Shown here: positions 26,977 to 35,136 of the stretch, in pieces
Layout: each line of letters opens with the position of its first letter
How positions within the stretch are numbered: position 1 is the first letter of the stretch
Translations under genes and position numbers: made by a program
The notes under the pieces: model-generated
The model's input: the letters and a program-made list of their open reading frames with translations, nothing else
What the model was told of the DNA's origin: nothing
Database searches by the model: none
Assembly: GCA_902596165.1 (NCBI GenBank)
Contig: CACJSU010000003.1
Span: 62,001 to 126,000, forward strand
DNA: 64,000 bases
From: an uncultured SAR86 cluster bacterium
GTDB taxonomy: Bacteria > Pseudomonadota > Gammaproteobacteria > Magnimaribacterales > D2472
Direction: 5' to 3'

Positions 26977-28098
26977 TTATAAATCTAATTTTTCCCTTAC
27001 AAATTTAGCAATTGATAATGAGCAAGTTAATCCAGGGCTTTCGATTCCCTGCATAAATAATAATCCCCTACATCCATGATCTTCTTCCGATAAAAATGAA
27101 AAATCAGCAAAAGATTCATCTTTTTTTTGGATTTTTGGTCTAATGCCGACGTAATCTTCGTTCAATTCTCTTTCTAGAACACCCTCCCAATAATTTTTAA
27201 TTGAATTACGAAACTTTTCTTTTGAACCAGATGAAAATGAGTAGTCTTCTTGATTGGTAAACTCTACATCAGGTCCAAACTTAGCGGCTCCAGAAATATC
27301 TAAAGTGTAATGAATACCTAGCCCATGACTTCCTGGCAAAGGATAAATTAGATGATTAAAGGGAGGTATGCCAGAAACTTTATAGTAGTGTCCTTTTGAG
27401 TAATTGATGTTTCTAAGTGAATTTAAGGATCTAATTGGCTTAATATTCCTACCCACATTGTAAGAATTCAATCCGCAAGATAAAACCAAATTTTCTGTAC
27501 TAAGCCAAAATTTTTCATCTCCTGTTTGAATAAGTGCTTGATGCATGTCAGATTTATTTTGATATTCAAGGAATTTCGAATTCTTTGTAATGATGCCTCC
27601 TAAAAATTCAAAATTCTTTGCATATGAATTTACTAACTCTGGAACATCAATGATTCCAGTGAACTTAGAAAATATTCCAATTTTAATATCTTTATTTAAG
27701 TTCGGCTCAAGTATTCTAATATCATGGGAGTCTATTAAAGAAAGTCCGAGCACTTGATTGTCTTCTCCATTTTTTAAAAGTGCTGCAATGGATTCCTCAT
27801 CACCTTCTTTTCCAAAGATTATTTTACCAACTTGGTTAATAGGGATATTATTTTTTTTGGCATATGAATACAAAAGTTGATTTCCTTCAAAAGTTAAAGA
27901 TGCCTTAAGTGATCCAGTTGGATAATATATTCCTGAATGAACAACTCCTGAATTTCTTGAAGAAACTTCATCACCAAGAAGCGAGTTTTTTTCAACTAAT
28001 ACAGTATTATGCCCAGCTTTTTGAAGCTCCAACGCTGAAGCAAGGCCTACAACCCCCCCTCCAACAACAACAACTTTAGCATCTATTATTTCTTCCAT
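26977..28098 (-). CDS. FAD-dependent oxidoreductase, L-2-hydroxyglutarate oxidase (LhgO)-like
   Basis: 373 residues of the DAO/glycine-oxidase fold. VVVVGGGVVGLASALELQKA binds FAD, followed by SSRNSGVVHSGIYYPTGSLK, typical of the LhgO/YgaF group, and a C-terminal QGIESPGLTCSLSIA segment contacting FAD. LhgO oxidises L-2-hydroxyglutarate to 2-oxoglutarate and passes electrons to the quinone pool. Its place between the legionaminic-type aminotransferase gene (24-base gap) and tRNA-Cys, inside a glycan region, is odd. It may be a metabolic gene predating the sugar genes, or it may have been recruited for a hydroxy-acid side chain; the sequence does not decide. Confidence 0.78.
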   Translation of the reverse strand: MEEIIDAKVVVVGGGVVGLASALELQKAGHNTVLVEKNSLLGDEVSSRNSGVVHSGIYYPTGSLKASLTFEGNQLLYSYAKKNNIPINQVGKIIFGKEGDEESIAALLKNGEDNQVLGLSLIDSHDIRILEPNLNKDIKIGIFSKFTGIIDVPELVNSYAKNFEFLGGIITKNSKFLEYQNKSDMHQALIQTGDEKFWLSTENLVLSCGLNSYNVGRNIKPIRSLNSLRNINYSKGHYYKVSGIPPFNHLIYPLPGSHGLGIHYTLDISGAAKFGPDVEFTNQEDYSFSSGSKEKFRNSIKNYWEGVLERELNEDYVGIRPKIQKKDESFADFSFLSEEDHGCRGLLFMQGIESPGLTCSLSIAKFVREKLDL

Positions 28099-28122
28099 AA
28101 AAGTTTGTTATTTGTATATTTT

Positions 28123-29280
28123 CTAAATGGATTTGAAAAAAGTATTAATTACATGAACTGTATGATTTAACTCATCCTCAGATATATTTGTCGAGGATGG
28201 CAGCGTGCAAACTCTTTTATAGATAGACTTAGAGACCTTTAAATTTTGCTTTAAACATAGTTTAAATGGTGGCTGCATTTGCATTGGTACCCAAAATGGC
28301 CTTAGCTGAATACCTTTTTTTTGAGCATAGTTATAAAGTTTTTCGAGGTCTATATTAAAGTTATCCTTCACTAAACAATATGATATCCATCTTGATGAGC
28401 AAATATTTTCATGAAAGCTCGCAAAATCACTTATATTTAAATTTTTTGAGTAAAATTTGTGGATGTATGATTTTTTATTAATAAATTCATCATATCGCTC
28501 TAATTGAGCGCATCCTACTGCAGCCTGAATATTTGTCATTCTATGATTGAATCCAATCTGATCATGAATATATTCATAACCAGATCTTGCGGTTGTGCTC
28601 GTGTGTTTGCATGTGCGATAGAATTCAGAATTATTAGTTAGAATTGCTCCTCCGCCTCCGCTGGTAAATGTTTTATTTCCATTAAATGAAATAGTTGCGC
28701 AAGTAATTTTAAGCTTTCCCAATGCCTGTTTATCCGAGGTTACTCCAAGCGCTCCAGCGGCATCTACTATGACTGGGATTCCAAAATTTGAATATAAATC
28801 ATTTAATTCTTTAAAATTAATTGCATTTCCTAGTGCAAATACAGGCACAATTGCTGCAAGTCGTTGCCCAGTTTTCTTATGCCACCAAGAACCTCTAACT
28901 TTTTTGCAATTTTCTTCAATAGCATTCTTTACTCTCTTAATATCAAGATTTAGATTTTTAGGATTTATGTCAATCAGCCAAGGATCTCCGCCGCAATGCT
29001 TAACAGCATTTGCAGTAGCTACAAATGTGTAATCAGGAATAATGACTAAATCATTATTCCTTACTCCAGAATTATGAAGTGATAGTGATAGAGCTGAAGT
29101 TCCTGAGTTAACAGCGCAAGCATGCTTAAAGGTTGTCAGTCGCTCTAATTGGTTCTCAAATTCATCAACAAATTTTCCAACTGATGAAACAAACTTAGTT
29201 TCAATGCACTCTGATAAGTTCCTTGCCTCATTCCCGCTAATATTTGGAATTGCAAGAGGAATATTAAATTTATTGCTCAT
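28123..29280 (-). CDS. legC: LegC-type PLP-dependent sugar aminotransferase
   Basis: 385 residues, DegT/DnrJ/EryC1 fold. The N-terminal IPLAIPNISGNEARNLSECI and TKFVSSVGKFVDEFE are typical of the LegC branch, which aminates C4 of GDP- or UDP-4-keto-6-deoxy-GlcNAc on the way to legionaminic and related acids. IVDAAGALG and FNGNKTFTSGGGGAI hold the PLP contacts and the Schiff-base Lys. Eleven bases of its start overlap the end of the SDR gene upstream. Together with the divergent NeuA-NeuB-NeuC genes it defines the second nonulosonate pathway; the expected LegB dehydratase is not found. Confidence 0.82.
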   Translation of the reverse strand: MSNKFNIPLAIPNISGNEARNLSECIETKFVSSVGKFVDEFENQLERLTTFKHACAVNSGTSALSLSLHNSGVRNNDLVIIPDYTFVATANAVKHCGGDPWLIDINPKNLNLDIKRVKNAIEENCKKVRGSWWHKKTGQRLAAIVPVFALGNAINFKELNDLYSNFGIPVIVDAAGALGVTSDKQALGKLKITCATISFNGNKTFTSGGGGAILTNNSEFYRTCKHTSTTARSGYEYIHDQIGFNHRMTNIQAAVGCAQLERYDEFINKKSYIHKFYSKNLNISDFASFHENICSSRWISYCLVKDNFNIDLEKLYNYAQKKGIQLRPFWVPMQMQPPFKLCLKQNLKVSKSIYKRVCTLPSSTNISEDELNHTVHVINTFFKSI

Positions 29281-30349
29281 TTATGATTTGATAATTTCCA
29301 TAAAAATTTTTATCGATTTCTACATCATTATATAAACCATTCTCAAGAAAATTAATTAGCTCTTTTATTCCGTCATTTACACTCCAAGATGGCTCAAAGA
29401 ACAGAACTTTTTTTACCTTTGAAAAATCTACAATATAGTTTCTAGGATCTGTTCCCCCGTCCACATATTTTACTGTTAAATTAGGGATGTATTTTTGAAT
29501 TAAATCCACTATATTTCTTTTGGTCAGGTTGTTAGAGTCTCCTCCAGCATTAAAAATTTGGTAATCGGTTTTTTTAATTTCCATTATAAGAACTCTTTCT
29601 ATTAAATGTGCAAAATCTCTCACATGACAGTATGGTCGCCAAGTATCTGCATCATATACTTCAAGAAAATTTTTAATATAAGCATCACGTATGAATTCAT
29701 TTACAGTTAAATCAAACCTCATTCTTGGGGCAGCCCCAAAAGCAGTAGCAAATCTAAGAATTGTTGCCGAAAAATCAAATTTATTTCTATTATCAATTAT
29801 GTATTTTTCGTTGTTAACCTTGTCTTGTGCATACAAAGAAAGAGGATTTAATTCAAAATTTTCATCTGCCTTTTCCCCATCCTTTATTAGCCCATAATTT
29901 GAACAAGTTGAGATAAATATTAATTTATTGATACCCTGACCATTCGCAGAATTAATAAAACCCTTGATTGCTTTATTATTGATATCGTCAGAAAGTTCAG
30001 GATATTTTTTTGTAATTGGATCTCCAACTAAACCTGCCAAAACTACTACATCAGTGATATTGTTTTTTTTGAAAAAATCTACTTCTAATTCGTCTCTAAG
30101 GTCATGTTGAAAGAATTTAATATTTTTATTTAATAAAGATGAGAGCAAAGATTTTCCATGATTATAGATAAAATTATCCATTATCAATACCTTGATACCT
30201 TTTGAGGCTAATGTATTTGCTATGCATAGCCCAATGTATCCACCTCCACCTGCAAGCAAAACGACTCTAGGATTTCCTTTAAAAATTTCTTTGAACCTCT
30301 GAGTTTCTATTTCAATGGATTGAGAGACTTCAGTATCTTCATTGTGCAT
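29270..30349 (-). CDS. NAD-dependent epimerase/dehydratase (extended SDR), unassigned
   Basis: About 359 residues from the ATG at 30349; a longer frame runs on to 30487 but lies under the divergent neuA gene and lacks similarity. VVLLAGGGGYIGLCIANTLA binds the nucleotide, STCSNYG holds the Ser site, and LYAQDKVNNE the Tyr-Lys pair; ATAFGAAPRMRFDLTVNEFI and WRPYCHVRDFA are features of an extended SDR group common in sugar loci but without a settled reaction. Its position next to legC is where a 4,6-dehydratase would be expected, but it lacks the Thr-Asp-Glu dehydratase triad seen in RmlB. Epimerase or ketoreductase are the simplest alternatives. Confidence 0.72.
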   Translation of the reverse strand: MHNEDTEVSQSIEIETQRFKEIFKGNPRVVLLAGGGGYIGLCIANTLASKGIKVLIMDNFIYNHGKSLLSSLLNKNIKFFQHDLRDELEVDFFKKNNITDVVVLAGLVGDPITKKYPELSDDINNKAIKGFINSANGQGINKLIFISTCSNYGLIKDGEKADENFELNPLSLYAQDKVNNEKYIIDNRNKFDFSATILRFATAFGAAPRMRFDLTVNEFIRDAYIKNFLEVYDADTWRPYCHVRDFAHLIERVLIMEIKKTDYQIFNAGGDSNNLTKRNIVDLIQKYIPNLTVKYVDGGTDPRNYIVDFSKVKKVLFFEPSWSVNDGIKELINFLENGLYNDVEIDKNFYGNYQIINEQ

Positions 30350-30404
30350 AATATATAATGATGTTTTAAAATCTAAATTATACTCCACAATTTTTTTAAG
30401 CTCT

Positions 30405-31106
30405 GTGATAAATAAAAATAAAAATAAAAATATAGCCTTTATCTTTGCTCGAGGTGGCTCAAAGGGTTTATCAAAAAAAAATATCAAAGACTTTCATGGA
30501 AAGCCTCTTATAGCATGGACTGTAGAGCAAGCTCTTAAAACTAACATTTTTGAATCAGTTATTGTCAGTACTGACGATGATGAAATAGCAGGTATAGCCA
30601 AAGAATATGGGGCTAAAATACCCTTTTCTAGACCCACTGAACTTGCATCAGATACTTCTAATGAATGGTTTTCATGGAAACATAGTGTTGAAAATTTAGA
30701 TCATGATTTTCACTACAATTTTGTATCATTACCATGTATTAGTCCCTTGAGATCAGAGGAAGATATTATTAATACAATAAATTTTTATGAAAAAAATAAT
30801 TTTGACTTAGTTTTTACAATTGCAATCTCAGACAGATCTCCATACGTGAATATGGTTGAATTTAACAGTACAGGCGAGGTTAGCTTATCAAAAACAATAG
30901 ATTCTAAAAAAATATATAGAAGGCAGGATTCGCCAAAAATATATAATATTGTTCCATCTGTCTATGTAACCAGTCCTAAATATATTAAAGAAAATGAATC
31001 AATGTGGTCTGGGAAGCTTTCCGGATACGAAATTCCTATTTCAAGATCAGTAGATATTGATACCTATAAAGATTTTAAATTTGCAGAAATGTTATTTAAA
31101 GAATGA
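30405..31106 (+). CDS. CMP-nonulosonate (legionaminate-type) cytidylyltransferase, second copy
   Basis: About 233 residues from a GTG at 30405, chosen because IAFIFARGGSKGLSKKNIK, the CTP-binding motif, then follows within a dozen residues; an ATG at 30342 would add 21 residues of no family similarity and overlap the divergent SDR start. IVSTDDDEIAGIAKEYGA, LPCISPLRSEEDI and SRSVDIDTYKDF match NeuA/LegF proteins. It activates the product of the neighbouring NeuB as CMP-sugar. The gene begins with an NK-coding repeat (three TAAAAA units) and overlaps neuB by four bases. Confidence 0.83.
   Translation: MINKNKNKNIAFIFARGGSKGLSKKNIKDFHGKPLIAWTVEQALKTNIFESVIVSTDDDEIAGIAKEYGAKIPFSRPTELASDTSNEWFSWKHSVENLDHDFHYNFVSLPCISPLRSEEDIINTINFYEKNNFDLVFTIAISDRSPYVNMVEFNSTGEVSLSKTIDSKKIYRRQDSPKIYNIVPSVYVTSPKYIKENESMWSGKLSGYEIPISRSVDIDTYKDFKFAEMLFKE
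30413..30430 (+). repeat. Three tandem TAAAAA units at the start of neuA
   Basis: The hexamer TAAAAA occurs three times in a row, coding alternating Asn and Lys just after the predicted GTG start. Gain or loss of one unit would keep the frame. It lies 64 bases from the divergent SDR start and so also inside the likely promoter of that gene. In AT-rich DNA such repeats arise often, so function is uncertain. Confidence 0.6.
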
Positions 31107-32122
31107 AAAATAAAAGCATCAAAATTATAGCTGAGGTAGGTGTAAATCATAATGGAGATATACAAAGCGCTCAGAGATATATAAAAGCAGCAAAAGATGC
31201 TGGAGCAGATGCAGTTAAATTCCAATTATTTACCTCTGAAAAATTAGTAACTGAAGATGCTAATACGGCTAAATATCAAAAAAATCAGACAGGCTCTTTA
31301 AAACAAAAAGATTTATTAAAAGGCCTTGAATTAACAAAAAAACATATAATTTATCTCAAAAAATATGCAGAAAAATTAAAAATTGAATTCATATGCACTC
31401 CATTTGACATAGATTCTCTAAAATTTTTAATAAATCAAAAAATTTCATGTTTAAAACTTTCTTCCGGTGATTTTGATAATATATTTATGCATGAGGAAAT
31501 TATAAAACACTCTTACCCGGTGATTCTTTCAACCGGAATGTCTGATCTTGAAGAAATTAAGAAAGTATTTAATCTATACAAATCTAAAGGACATACTAAT
31601 TTCTCTTTTCTCCATTGTGTAAGCATCTATCCCGCAGACTTATCTTTAATTAACTTAAGTTTTATTAAAACTTTAGAAAATTCATTTCCAGACATTTCGA
31701 TAGGCTTTTCAGATCATACTTCTGAGACCATCTCGGGTGCATTAAGCGTTGTTGCAGGAGCAAAAATTATTGAAAAGCATATCACCTTTTCAAATCATGC
31801 CGCTGGCCCTGATCACAAAGCATCTCTAACCATTTCAAATTTTAGAAAATATGTTAACAACATTCGTGTTGCCGAAGAATCAATTGGTGATGGAAAGAAA
31901 TATATTTCTAGAGAAGAGCTAGAAGTTAAAAGAATTGCAAGAAGAAGTCTTGCATATTCAAATACATTAAAAAAAGGTACGAAAATTAAAAAAAATGACT
32001 TAATTTCACTTAGGCCAAATATTGGTATATCAACATTTAGATATAAAGAGGTAGTTGGAAATATCTTAAAGAAAAATGTTCGAAAAAATTCACTTATTAA
32101 ACTTTCAGATTTTATAAAATGA
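31103..32122 (+). CDS. NeuB-type nonulosonate synthase, second copy (LegI-like)
   Basis: 339 residues: NeuB barrel with IIAEVGVNHNGDIQSA, ADAVKFQLF, FICTPFDIDSLKFL, GFSDHTSETISGALSVVAGA and IIEKHITFSNHAAGPDHKASL, then a C-terminal SAF domain (about 275-335). This GPDHKASL form is that of the unphosphorylated-substrate NeuB/LegI enzymes, unlike the first copy's WKGTDHSF. It condenses phosphoenolpyruvate with a 6-deoxy-diamino-mannose type sugar. It is coupled by four-base overlaps to neuA before and the NeuC-like gene after it. Confidence 0.87.
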   Translation: MKNKSIKIIAEVGVNHNGDIQSAQRYIKAAKDAGADAVKFQLFTSEKLVTEDANTAKYQKNQTGSLKQKDLLKGLELTKKHIIYLKKYAEKLKIEFICTPFDIDSLKFLINQKISCLKLSSGDFDNIFMHEEIIKHSYPVILSTGMSDLEEIKKVFNLYKSKGHTNFSFLHCVSIYPADLSLINLSFIKTLENSFPDISIGFSDHTSETISGALSVVAGAKIIEKHITFSNHAAGPDHKASLTISNFRKYVNNIRVAEESIGDGKKYISREELEVKRIARRSLAYSNTLKKGTKIKKNDLISLRPNIGISTFRYKEVVGNILKKNVRKNSLIKLSDFIK

Positions 32123-33231
32123 AAAAGTTGGGAGTGGTCAGCGTTGGAAGATCGGATTTTTCAATTCTTGAAGATTTTTTACTGAAACTACAAAAAAATA
32201 AAATTAATTTTAAAATTTTTGCTTCAACTGCACATTTTTCTATGGAATATGGAAGAACAGTAGATGAAATATTGAAATTATTTCCAAAAAAAAGAGTTGT
32301 GGATGTGGATACAAAAATTCGAGTTCTTTCAAATCTGGATTTATCTTGTTCCATTGCAGAACATATTTCGCTATTTTCTAAAAAATTTAAATCAGAAAAA
32401 ATTTCCTCTCTCTTGCTTCTTGGCGATAGATTTGAAACTTTTGCAGCTGCAATTGCAGCAACTTCATTGGGAATTGAAATTGTTCATCTGCATGGTGGTG
32501 TTGTAACTCTAGGATCAATGGACAATGCCTTTAGGGGCGCTATATCTGAGATGTCTAAATATCACTTTGTAGATAATAAAAAAGCTCATGAAAGACTTAC
32601 AAGAAAAGGTTTTAAAAAGTCTGAAGTCTTTTTTCTTGGCTCCTTAGCAGTTGAAAATTTTCTTACATCTGAAGCAATTTCAGATAAAGTTTTTTATAAA
32701 AAAATATTTGGTAAAAATAATTCTTTTCCATTTGCTTTGGGAACCTTTCATCCATCTACAAAAATAATAGAAAATGATGAGCAGGTTTTAAAAAATATTA
32801 TAAAAGGAGTTACCTCAAAGAAAATCCATCTTTTATTTACTTTTCCTAATGCAGATATAAATAATGCTCATATTATAAAAATTTTAAGAAAAGAGGCTTC
32901 GAAAAATAAATTTTTAACTATCAAAAAAAATTTAGGGACAAATTTATATTATTCTGCAATAAAAAAATCACTATTCATGATAGGCAATTCGTCAAGCGGA
33001 ATAATAGAATCATGTGCATGTAAGGTGCCTGCAATCAATATTGGTTCTCGACAAAATGGTAGAGACATGAACTTCAATACTCTTTCGTGCAAAGGGACTC
33101 AACAGTCCATAAAAGCTGGTATTAAAAAAATACAGAGTAATTCATTTTTAAACAAGGCGTTTAAGAATGATATCTACTTCAAAAAAGGTTCTAGCGACTT
33201 TCTTCTTAAAAAAATAATTGAGATTATTTAG
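32119..33231 (+). CDS. NeuC/LegG-like UDP- or GDP-HexNAc 2-epimerase, with a catalytic Glu replaced
   Basis: 370 residues of the hydrolysing 2-epimerase family: KLGVVSVGRSDFS, LLGDRFETFAAAIAAT (Asp103), IVHLHGGVVT, MDNAFRGAISEMSKYHF (Asp135), FHPST and IGNSSSGIIE. The family removes the nucleotide and inverts C2, giving the free mannose-type aldose that NeuB uses. In characterised members the HxHGG motif is followed by a Glu that is catalytic; here it is Val128 (codon GTT at 32500-32502). The His of FHPS and the two Asp remain. The family's IRH is also changed to FRG. It is the last gene of the three-gene plus-strand operon and ends two bases from the convergent gene. Confidence 0.8.
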   Translation: MKKLGVVSVGRSDFSILEDFLLKLQKNKINFKIFASTAHFSMEYGRTVDEILKLFPKKRVVDVDTKIRVLSNLDLSCSIAEHISLFSKKFKSEKISSLLLLGDRFETFAAAIAATSLGIEIVHLHGGVVTLGSMDNAFRGAISEMSKYHFVDNKKAHERLTRKGFKKSEVFFLGSLAVENFLTSEAISDKVFYKKIFGKNNSFPFALGTFHPSTKIIENDEQVLKNIIKGVTSKKIHLLFTFPNADINNAHIIKILRKEASKNKFLTIKKNLGTNLYYSAIKKSLFMIGNSSSGIIESCACKVPAINIGSRQNGRDMNFNTLSCKGTQQSIKAGIKKIQSNSFLNKAFKNDIYFKKGSSDFLLKKIIEII

Positions 33232-33233
33232 AC

Positions 33234-34295
33234 TTATATAAAATCTTGGAATTTTTTTAAATCTTCTTTTGATCCAATATCAATCCATAGATCTTGTATT
33301 TTGTGAACACCAACAGTCATATCTGAATCAAGCAATATTTCAATTAAAGATGTTGCATCAAATACAGTATCTTTGGGTATAAGCTCAAGTGCTTTTCTAG
33401 TGAATGAGTAAATACCGCTATTTATGTTGAAAGAAATTTTTGGCTTTTCTTCTATCTTAATTAATTCAGAATTATTTTCATCTATGACGCCATATGGGAC
33501 TGTAATAGAATAATCTTTTGCACAAATCGTTGCATCAAAATTATTTGTATTATGAAAATCTAAAATATTATTATATTTTGTAGTACAAATAATATCTCCA
33601 TTTGTTAGCAAGATAGGATATTTGATTCCATCCATAGATAAAAGTTCTGATAAGGCGCCAATTGTTCCTCTTGTTTTTGTCTCATGAATGTATTTAATAT
33701 TAATATCTCTACTGGACCCATCTCCAAAATAACCTGTGATCATTTCAGAAAGATAATTCACTGAAATAACAAAGTCTTTGAATCCTTGTGATTTAAAGCG
33801 CTCAATAATACTTTCTAAAATAGGTGTATCTCCAATTTTAAGCATTGGTTTTGGTGTATCTAATGTAAGCGGGTGTAGACGCGTTCCAAGGCCGCCAGCC
33901 ATTATTACAATAGTATTAGAATGATCTACAAATCCAGAAGACGAAACTCTTAGCCCAACTAATTGACCTTTTGAGTCAAGAAGTGGCAAATGCTGGATAT
34001 TATTTTTCTCAATTGCTGAAATTTGATCAGATAAAGCACTTGAATAATTTTCTGTAATTGGTGCATAGTTAATTATCTCAGTTGCATTAAAGTCCAAAGT
34101 TTTGTGTTTGACAATGCCTCTTCGAATATCAAAATCAGTTATTATCCCTTGAAATTCTTTTTTTTGATTCTGCACCAATGCAATTCTGTGGCCTTCTTGC
34201 TCAATAATATTTAGAATCTCCAGAATTGAAAGATCCTCAGTAACTGATATTTTTTTAAGCGCATCTCCCTGGAGTAAAATTGTATTTATGATCAT
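33234..34295 (-). CDS. CBS-domain nucleotidyltransferase, PtmE-like (GlcN-1-P guanylyltransferase type)
   Basis: 353 residues. The first ~115 hold two CBS domains (ILEILNIIEQEGHRIALV, GIITDFDIRRGI, LPLLDSKGQLVGL), and the rest a sugar-phosphate nucleotidyltransferase domain with [20 protein letters not shown] and ILLTNGDII. PtmE in Campylobacter, with the same layout, makes the GDP-amino sugar that starts the legionaminic acid route, so this fits the second NeuB pathway. The CBS pair may bind adenine nucleotides for regulation. It overlaps by four bases the NeuD-like gene that precedes it. Confidence 0.83.
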   Translation of the reverse strand: MIINTILLQGDALKKISVTEDLSILEILNIIEQEGHRIALVQNQKKEFQGIITDFDIRRGIVKHKTLDFNATEIINYAPITENYSSALSDQISAIEKNNIQHLPLLDSKGQLVGLRVSSSGFVDHSNTIVIMAGGLGTRLHPLTLDTPKPMLKIGDTPILESIIERFKSQGFKDFVISVNYLSEMITGYFGDGSSRDINIKYIHETKTRGTIGALSELLSMDGIKYPILLTNGDIICTTKYNNILDFHNTNNFDATICAKDYSITVPYGVIDENNSELIKIEEKPKISFNINSGIYSFTRKALELIPKDTVFDATSLIEILLDSDMTVGVHKIQDLWIDIGSKEDLKKFQDFI

Positions 34296-34903
34296 AATCT
34301 TTTAGCAGGAATCCCTACATAGCTCCCCGGCTTGCTAATGTCATTGATGACGATAGATCCACTTCCAATTATGACATCATCACAAACTGAAACTCCTGGA
34401 TTAATACAGCTATTTGCACCAACAAACACATTTGATCCCAAGGAGACTCCTCCACATATAACCGCACCAGGAGCAATTTGAGAGAAATCTCCGATAAAAC
34501 AATCGTGCTCTATAATTGAATTCGTATTGACAATAACATGCTTTGAAATATGAGCATCTATATTTATTACAGCGCCAGGCCCTACAAAAATACCTTCCTC
34601 GAAATTATAGCGATTAGATAAAGTTGATTCTTTGCTAATGATGTTGCAGAAAGAATGATCTTTAAATTTCGAGTAAATTTTCTTTCTAGTGACTCCTTCA
34701 CCTATTCCTATAAATGATTCTATTTTATTGTTAGGCTGTGAAATAGGTTCATTATATTGCAGGAAAAATTTATCAGAAATTGATTCAATAATTTTTGATT
34801 CACCATTTCCATGAAATATAATTTTTTCATAGCGCTCTAGTTTAAGAGCAGTGTCTGCAACTATCTTTGCATGCCCTCCAGCGCCAAATATCCAAAGCTC
34901 CAT
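34292..34903 (-). CDS. NeuD/PglD-like acyltransferase (left-handed beta-helix)
   Basis: 203 residues. LWIFGAGGHAKIVADTALKL at the start is the Rossmann-like sugar-binding part of the NeuD/PglD/LegH group, and from about residue 95 on come hexapeptide repeats (GAVINIDAHI, IEHDCFIGDFSQIAPGAVIC and GANSCINPGVSV) that form the beta-helix for acetyl-CoA, with the catalytic His in IEHDC. It N- or O-acetylates an amino sugar. In the legionaminic pathway this class acetylates the C4 amine put in by LegC. It is the first gene of a two-gene minus-strand unit facing the 230-base divergent gap. Confidence 0.85.
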   Translation of the reverse strand: MELWIFGAGGHAKIVADTALKLERYEKIIFHGNGESKIIESISDKFFLQYNEPISQPNNKIESFIGIGEGVTRKKIYSKFKDHSFCNIISKESTLSNRYNFEEGIFVGPGAVINIDAHISKHVIVNTNSIIEHDCFIGDFSQIAPGAVICGGVSLGSNVFVGANSCINPGVSVCDDVIIGSGSIVINDISKPGSYVGIPAKRL

Positions 34904-34987
34904 ATAAAAAATAAATCAATTTAAAAAATTAAAGATACTTTAACACTTTTTCATTTATGAAATTAATTTAGTGATAATTTTCTGGTC

Positions 34988-35007
34988 AAAGTTATTTAAA
35001 TAACTTT
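34988..35007. promoter_or_regulatory. Perfect 20-base palindrome in the divergent gap
   Basis: Within the 233-base space between the NeuD-like and RmlC-like genes lies a perfect 20-base inverted repeat with no spacer, followed by three Ts. Having only two G-C pairs, it is a weak terminator candidate; a protein-binding operator for the divergent promoters is equally possible. Chance occurrence in AT-rich DNA cannot be excluded. Confidence 0.4.
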
Positions 35008-35062
35008 TTTATTTAAATCAATAATCTTATTTTGCAACACAGTAACTAATTTAAGGAAGATT

Positions 35063-35104
35063 ATGGGACAATGGTCAATTGCTCTTTGTATTGAAAAAAC
35101 TTAA
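35063..35104 (+). CDS. Possible 13-residue leader ORF before the rmlC-like gene
   Basis: ATG at 35063 is preceded at good spacing by AAGGAAG (35053-35059), a stronger ribosome binding site than that of the next gene. The ORF encodes MGQWSIALCIEKT and stops 32 bases before the RmlC-like start. It could be a leader peptide or the remnant of a gene. The sequence gives no other sign of selection. Confidence 0.25.
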   Translation: MGQWSIALCIEKT

Positions 35105-35136
35105 AAATACTAAGTGAGGTTAATAAAATTAATTTA

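Noticed and set aside
19012-30481. A9/T9 runs in several glycan genes (19012-19020, 17786-17794, 30473-30481, and near 13350) as phase-variation switches
   Set aside because: All frames are intact, runs of this length are expected in such AT-rich DNA, and they code ordinary Lys pairs. Only read-level length variation would support it.
30350-30487. Longer N-terminus for the SDR gene at 29270
   Set aside because: It would run under the start of the divergent neuA gene and is hydrophobic and unlike the family.
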